Below are positions 61,081-64,000 of a stretch of 64,000 bases of DNA, piece by piece; within the stretch, counting starts at the first letter, position 1; each line of letters opens with the position of its first letter. This DNA is from Erysipelotrichaceae bacterium (lineage in GTDB: Bacteria; Bacillota_I; Bacilli_A; Erysipelotrichales; Erysipelotrichaceae): assembly GCA_017539105.1 (NCBI GenBank), contig JAFYHQ010000046.1:1-64000 (forward strand), given 5' to 3'. Position numbers and translations under genes: made by a program. The notes under the pieces are model-generated. The model saw only the letters and a program-made list of their open reading frames with translations. It did not search any database and was not told where the DNA came from.

Positions 61081-61920
61081 TTAGTATGCGCCGGTTAAAG
61101 CTTTCAGACCGACTAAAGCAAACGCAACTACGAAGATGATAAGAATGATCGTGGTTGGTTTTGCTTTCTTTCTCAGCAAGCCCCAGACACCTAAGACGGC
61201 AGCCAATTCAAGAATACCAGGCAGCAAGGTATCTAAGACATCATGCTGAACGTTGAAGACAACGGAACCTAATGCGTTCGGGAATTCCCACTCTAAGAAT
61301 GACAGGTCGATATTGACGTTACCGCAAGCGATAGCACCGATGACCATCAGACCGACGATTGAAACAGCATCCAGGATCTTGTTCAGCAAGCCTGTAGAAA
61401 GCATGTCAAGGATCGCTTCCTTACCTTTGTTGTAGCCCAACATGTACATGTTGTAACCTAAGGTAAGCATCAGAACCTTGTAAACGACTTCGAAGAGGAT
61501 TGGACCAGCGAAGTTTCCGCTTAATGCTAAGGAAATACATACACCAGCCAGGATCGGATAGCAGATAGACTGTGAAACGACGTCACCAATACCAGCCAAA
61601 GGACCCATCAAAGCAGAACGGACGGAAATGATATCATCAGCAGAAACATTTTCGCCATTTGCTCTCTGCTCTTCCATAGCAGCAGTAATGCCATGTACGA
61701 CAGTACCCATCCAAGAAGGCTCAGTATTGAAGAAAATCAGATATTTCTTTAATTCTTCAGCCTGTTTCTCTTCCGGATACAGAGCACGGATGATAGGCAT
61801 GAAAGCATTCGTGTTACCTAAGCCCTGCAAGCGCTCATAGTTGTAGCAGGTCTCTGAGGAGTAACCTAATAACCAGTTCTTTACGAGATCTTTCTTTTCA
61901 AGTTTTGGCATATTATTCAC
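61081..61920 (-). CDS. PTS mannose-family IID
   Basis: 279 residues. The soluble N-terminal SSETCYNYERLQGLGNTNAFMPI and GITAAMEEQRANGENVS, then ALMGPLAGIGDVVSQSICYPI, are EIID signatures. Three or four C-terminal helices follow. It forms the membrane complex with IIC. It overlaps the IIC gene by 8 bases. Confidence 0.95.
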   Translation of the reverse strand: MNNMPKLEKKDLVKNWLLGYSSETCYNYERLQGLGNTNAFMPIIRALYPEEKQAEELKKYLIFFNTEPSWMGTVVHGITAAMEEQRANGENVSADDIISVRSALMGPLAGIGDVVSQSICYPILAGVCISLALSGNFAGPILFEVVYKVLMLTLGYNMYMLGYNKGKEAILDMLSTGLLNKILDAVSIVGLMVIGAIACGNVNIDLSFLEWEFPNALGSVVFNVQHDVLDTLLPGILELAAVLGVWGLLRKKAKPTTIILIIFVVAFALVGLKALTGAY

Positions 61921-62650
61921 CTACCTTTTCATTCTGGAAGTAGTAGATCAACACAGCAATGAGCGCGCCGACGACTGTAACCATCATCGTTGTCAGACCT
62001 ACGAATTTCGCCAAAGCGAAGCCCAAGAAGAAGAATGGAATGAGTTTCTTCTTGCCTAAGAAGTTGAGCAACATACCTACACCAAGAGCTGGTAAGATAC
62101 CACCGGCAATAGCGAAACCGTCCATGATCCACTGTGGGAATGTCTGCAGCCAGTTACCAAATGTTTCACCATTCATAACGATCAGGAATGCAGGAAGACC
62201 GTTTAATAACAATGAAACAAAGAAGGAAGGAACATAGTTGCACAGACGGACCATCTTCAGATTACCCTGTTCCAGGTATTTGTCTGCGAGGTGTACCCAG
62301 TTGGCGTTGATCGTCATGTAAGCGTTCCATGCGAAGACAGCAACAGAACCCAGGATGACACCGACGACACTGGCCTGCGTGTAATCCAAACCGGCAGCGA
62401 GGCCGAGAGCGGTACCGACAGGACCTGCAAACATTGCGTTACCAGGCATTGAACCACCGGCTGTGATGAAGCCAATGTAAGGCAGGTTGATAGCAGCTGC
62501 GATCATCATACCTTTTAATGGCTGGCCCATGACAAGTGCTACAAGGAAGCCTGACCAAATCGGATATAACCATGTTCTGGTAATCGTATGGCTAAACCAC
62601 CAAGTAGAAATCGTTGCAATCAATGCAACCAATATTGCTTGCAAAACCAT
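61913..62650 (-). CDS. PTS mannose/sorbose-family IIC
   Basis: 245 residues from ATG 62650 (AAAGGGG upstream). About eight helices, with LYPIWSGFLVALVMGQPLKG and ITAGGSMPGNAMFAGPVGTA typical of EIIC-Man/Sor. It is first gene of a nine-gene operon (IIC, IID, epimerase, IIB, dehydrogenase, unknown, IIA, deoC, Fe-ADH) divergent from the RpiR-type regulator. Confidence 0.94.
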   Translation of the reverse strand: MVLQAILVALIATISTWWFSHTITRTWLYPIWSGFLVALVMGQPLKGMMIAAAINLPYIGFITAGGSMPGNAMFAGPVGTALGLAAGLDYTQASVVGVILGSVAVFAWNAYMTINANWVHLADKYLEQGNLKMVRLCNYVPSFFVSLLLNGLPAFLIVMNGETFGNWLQTFPQWIMDGFAIAGGILPALGVGMLLNFLGKKKLIPFFFLGFALAKFVGLTTMMVTVVGALIAVLIYYFQNEKVGE

Positions 62651-62984
62651 ATAATTTTGTCCCCTTTCATTTTGCAATATATTTTAATCTTCTTCATTCC
62701 CTTCGCGGTTGCTCATACGCAAAAGAAATCAGTGAAGATCAAACTGTCATAGTACTGCCTTATCTGATAAAAAACTCGGAATATTCCATCGTTACTTTCA
62801 TTTTACCTGTTATTTCTGAAGAAATGAAGAAAATTGTCATAAAAATCTTTTCCACATTTTATGGAAAAGCCTGTTTCATTTTCATAAGAAAACACAAAAA
62901 CGCTTAAAACAAGCGGTTTTTTGATAAGAAAATATTTTCATGATATATTGAAATAATGGGAAACCGATGGGAAAGGAGCCCTTT
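62651..62984. promoter_or_regulatory. Divergent regulatory region of the mannose-type PTS operon and its regulator
   Basis: This 334-base AT-rich stretch has no gene. It holds a plus promoter TTGATA-17-TATATT (62921-62949), a hairpin with T runs on both sides (62896-62921), and two AATATT-centred palindromes: GGAATATTCC (62778-62787) and GAAAATATTTTC (62928-62939, in the spacer of the plus promoter). A possible minus -10 TATATT is at 62681-62676, without a clear -35. Confidence 0.6.
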
Positions 62985-63722
62985 ATGCCGATCAGAATCA
63001 GTGAAAACGACTATCTGCATCTGTCAGAATCCGAAAAACACGTCATCGACTATATCAATGAGCACGAAAAACAGCTCTCCGAGCTGTCGATCACGACGAT
63101 TGCCCAGAAGTCTTTCACTTCTCTGGCTACCGTTTCCCGGGCGATACGCAAATGCGGCTACGGAGGAATCGCCGAACTGCGATACTCCCTGAACAAGAAA
63201 AGCGAAGAACGGGATGATACCTACGTCATAAACAATATCCTGAATCAGTCCTACCGCGAATGCATCAAGACGATCGATAACGTTTCCATTCCTTCCATTC
63301 TGACGGTAACGGGTTATATCCGCAATGCCAAGCGTATCCTGATCTATTCCCGCGGACTGACGGCACTGGTGGCGGAAGAGTTTGCCCACTACCTGCTGCT
63401 GTCAGGCTACAACGCCTTCGTGATGAAAGATGCCGTCATCATGCGACGGACGGATAAGCTGCTGACCAAAGATGATGTCATGATCATCGTCACCGTCGAG
63501 AATACGACACCCGAACTGGCCGAGAGCGCTGCCATGGCAAAGAAACTGGGAGCCAAGGTCATTTCTCTTGTCTGTAAGGCAGGCACGAATCTGGAAAAAT
63601 ACTCCGATGTCACGATCGTCGGCCATGCCGAAAGCGTCGTCGACAACGATGTCGCCCGCAGCGCTTCCCGCATCCCTTTGTCCATCATCTGTCATATTAT
63701 CACCGAGTACCTCGCCAAATGA
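62985..63722 (+). CDS. RpiR/MurR-family transcriptional regulator
   Basis: 245 residues from ATG 62985 (AAAGGAG upstream). The N-terminal RpiR helix-turn-helix covers SITTIAQKSFTSLATVSRAI; the C-terminal SIS sugar-isomerase domain spans about 110-240, with ILIYSRGLTALVAEEFAHYL and TVENTTPELAESAAMA. RpiR regulators sense sugar phosphates. It is divergent from the PTS operon and upstream of another dehydrogenase, and so probably controls both. Confidence 0.93.
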   Translation: MPIRISENDYLHLSESEKHVIDYINEHEKQLSELSITTIAQKSFTSLATVSRAIRKCGYGGIAELRYSLNKKSEERDDTYVINNILNQSYRECIKTIDNVSIPSILTVTGYIRNAKRILIYSRGLTALVAEEFAHYLLLSGYNAFVMKDAVIMRRTDKLLTKDDVMIIVTVENTTPELAESAAMAKKLGAKVISLVCKAGTNLEKYSDVTIVGHAESVVDNDVARSASRIPLSIICHIITEYLAK

Positions 63723-63728
63723 GGTACT
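63706..63728 (+). terminator. Terminator overlapping the end of the regulator gene
   Basis: AGTACCTC/GAGGTACT stem with a 7-base loop and TTT tail. The stop codon lies in the loop/stem junction. Confidence 0.75.
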
Positions 63729-63773
63729 TTTTGGAAGGATTTTCTTTTTGCCGATCATCTTCCGGATCATATG

Positions 63774-63804
63774 GAAATATTTCTTATCAATCAGTGTTTA
63801 TAAT
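63774..63804 (+). promoter_or_regulatory. Promoter and candidate operator of the last gene
   Basis: TATAAT at 63799-63804; the palindrome GAAATATTTC (63774-63783) covers the expected -35 position and resembles the sites at 62778 and 62928. Confidence 0.5.
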
Positions 63805-63822
63805 CAAAGAGAGGAAACAGTT

Positions 63823-64000
63823 ATGAAATCTATCGTATTACATCAACCTGGCAATGTCTCGGTCTGTGATTTTCCGGAGCCTGTTCTGGCGGAAGACGGC
63901 GTCAGAATCGCTGTCTATTACGGCGGACTCTGCGGTACGGATTTTCATAAATACCATGGACGAAACGGTTCCAGGAAAGTGACATATCCGGTCATCCTTG
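63823..64000 (+). CDS. Zinc-dependent alcohol dehydrogenase (N-terminal part, cut by window end)
   Basis: 59 residues are visible. MKSIVLHQPGNVSVCDFPEP and YYGGLCGTDFHKYHG, with the catalytic zinc Cys, match medium-chain polyol dehydrogenases. GAGAGGAAAC lies upstream at good spacing. It continues beyond the window. Position after the RpiR regulator, with a similar palindrome at its promoter, suggests membership in the same regulon. Confidence 0.85.
   Translation, partial: MKSIVLHQPGNVSVCDFPEPVLAEDGVRIAVYYGGLCGTDFHKYHGRNGSRKVTYPVIL

Noticed and set aside
1-64000. CRISPR arrays, insertion sequences, prophage or integrated elements
   Set aside because: No regularly spaced repeats, transposase, recombinase or phage proteins were seen. 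The single tRNA gene (34235-34310) is not followed by an integrase or by a duplicated 3' end.

Overview
The window reads as chromosomal DNA of a low-to-moderate GC Bacillota (Firmicutes), most likely a gut-type Erysipelotrichia-like fermenter. The support is a T-box leader on metG, a CIRCE element on a small heat-shock gene, hprK beside lgt, a MurT/GatD pair, two sugar PTS loci, a bifunctional adhE and a split transketolase. The species assignment is inference. Both window edges cut genes: a PAP2 phosphatase at the left and a zinc alcohol dehydrogenase at the right.

Layout. 1-2.6 kb (minus): murT, a cysteine-free GatD homologue and a PAP2 phosphatase, overlapping end to end. 2.7-8.3 kb: metG with T-box, adhE, upp. 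8.4-15 kb (minus): a tightly overlapping run of HD protein, membrane protein, uvrA, hprK and an lgt fused to a HAD phosphatase. 15-18.2 kb: TraB-family protein, alr, tyrA. 18.2-22 kb: mostly uncharacterised small proteins, including a miniature kinase-like protein. 22-32 kb: a sugar or polyol locus with galactitol-type PTS IIA/IIB/IIC, its own HPr, a SorC-type regulator, dehydrogenases, two class II aldolase-family enzymes, transketolase halves and a HAD phosphatase. 32-43 kb: housekeeping and accessory genes (GNATs, Hsp20, tRNA-Ala, ABC exporter, PHP, GH25, TenA, PlsY, GDPD). 43-53 kb: D-2-hydroxyacid dehydrogenase, PepF, CDF transporter, PfkB kinase, hydrolase, rocD-pruA (ornithine to glutamate), and a metal operon with a truncated ZIP gene. 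53-56 kb: membrane-anchored class II pyrophosphatase and a DUF6273 lipoprotein. 56-64 kb: a nine-gene mannose-type PTS operon with epimerase, polyol-phosphate dehydrogenase, DeoC and Fe-ADH, divergent from an RpiR-type regulator.

Two architectural features recur. First, many genes have a TANAAT -10 box exactly 6 (up to 11) bases before the ATG and no Shine-Dalgarno sequence, which implies leaderless mRNAs. Translating through these promoters gives the recurrent 'YNRF/YNE' peptides just upstream of true starts, so several starts here are placed at an internal ATG. Second, at several junctions the U-tract of one gene's terminator runs directly into the -10 box of the next gene.

How the genes work together. 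HprK, the PTS HPr with conserved His and Ser sites, the PpaX-like HAD domain and a cre-like site suggest CcpA/HPr-type carbon control over the two PTS loci. The locus at 22-32 kb probably imports and phosphorylates a polyol or sugar, oxidises it, epimerises or cleaves it, and feeds the pentose-phosphate pool through the split transketolase. The locus at 56-63 kb probably ends in DeoC cleavage to acetaldehyde plus a triose phosphate, with Fe-ADH reducing the aldehyde. Neither substrate can be named from sequence alone. No CRISPR array, insertion sequence, prophage or integrase was seen.
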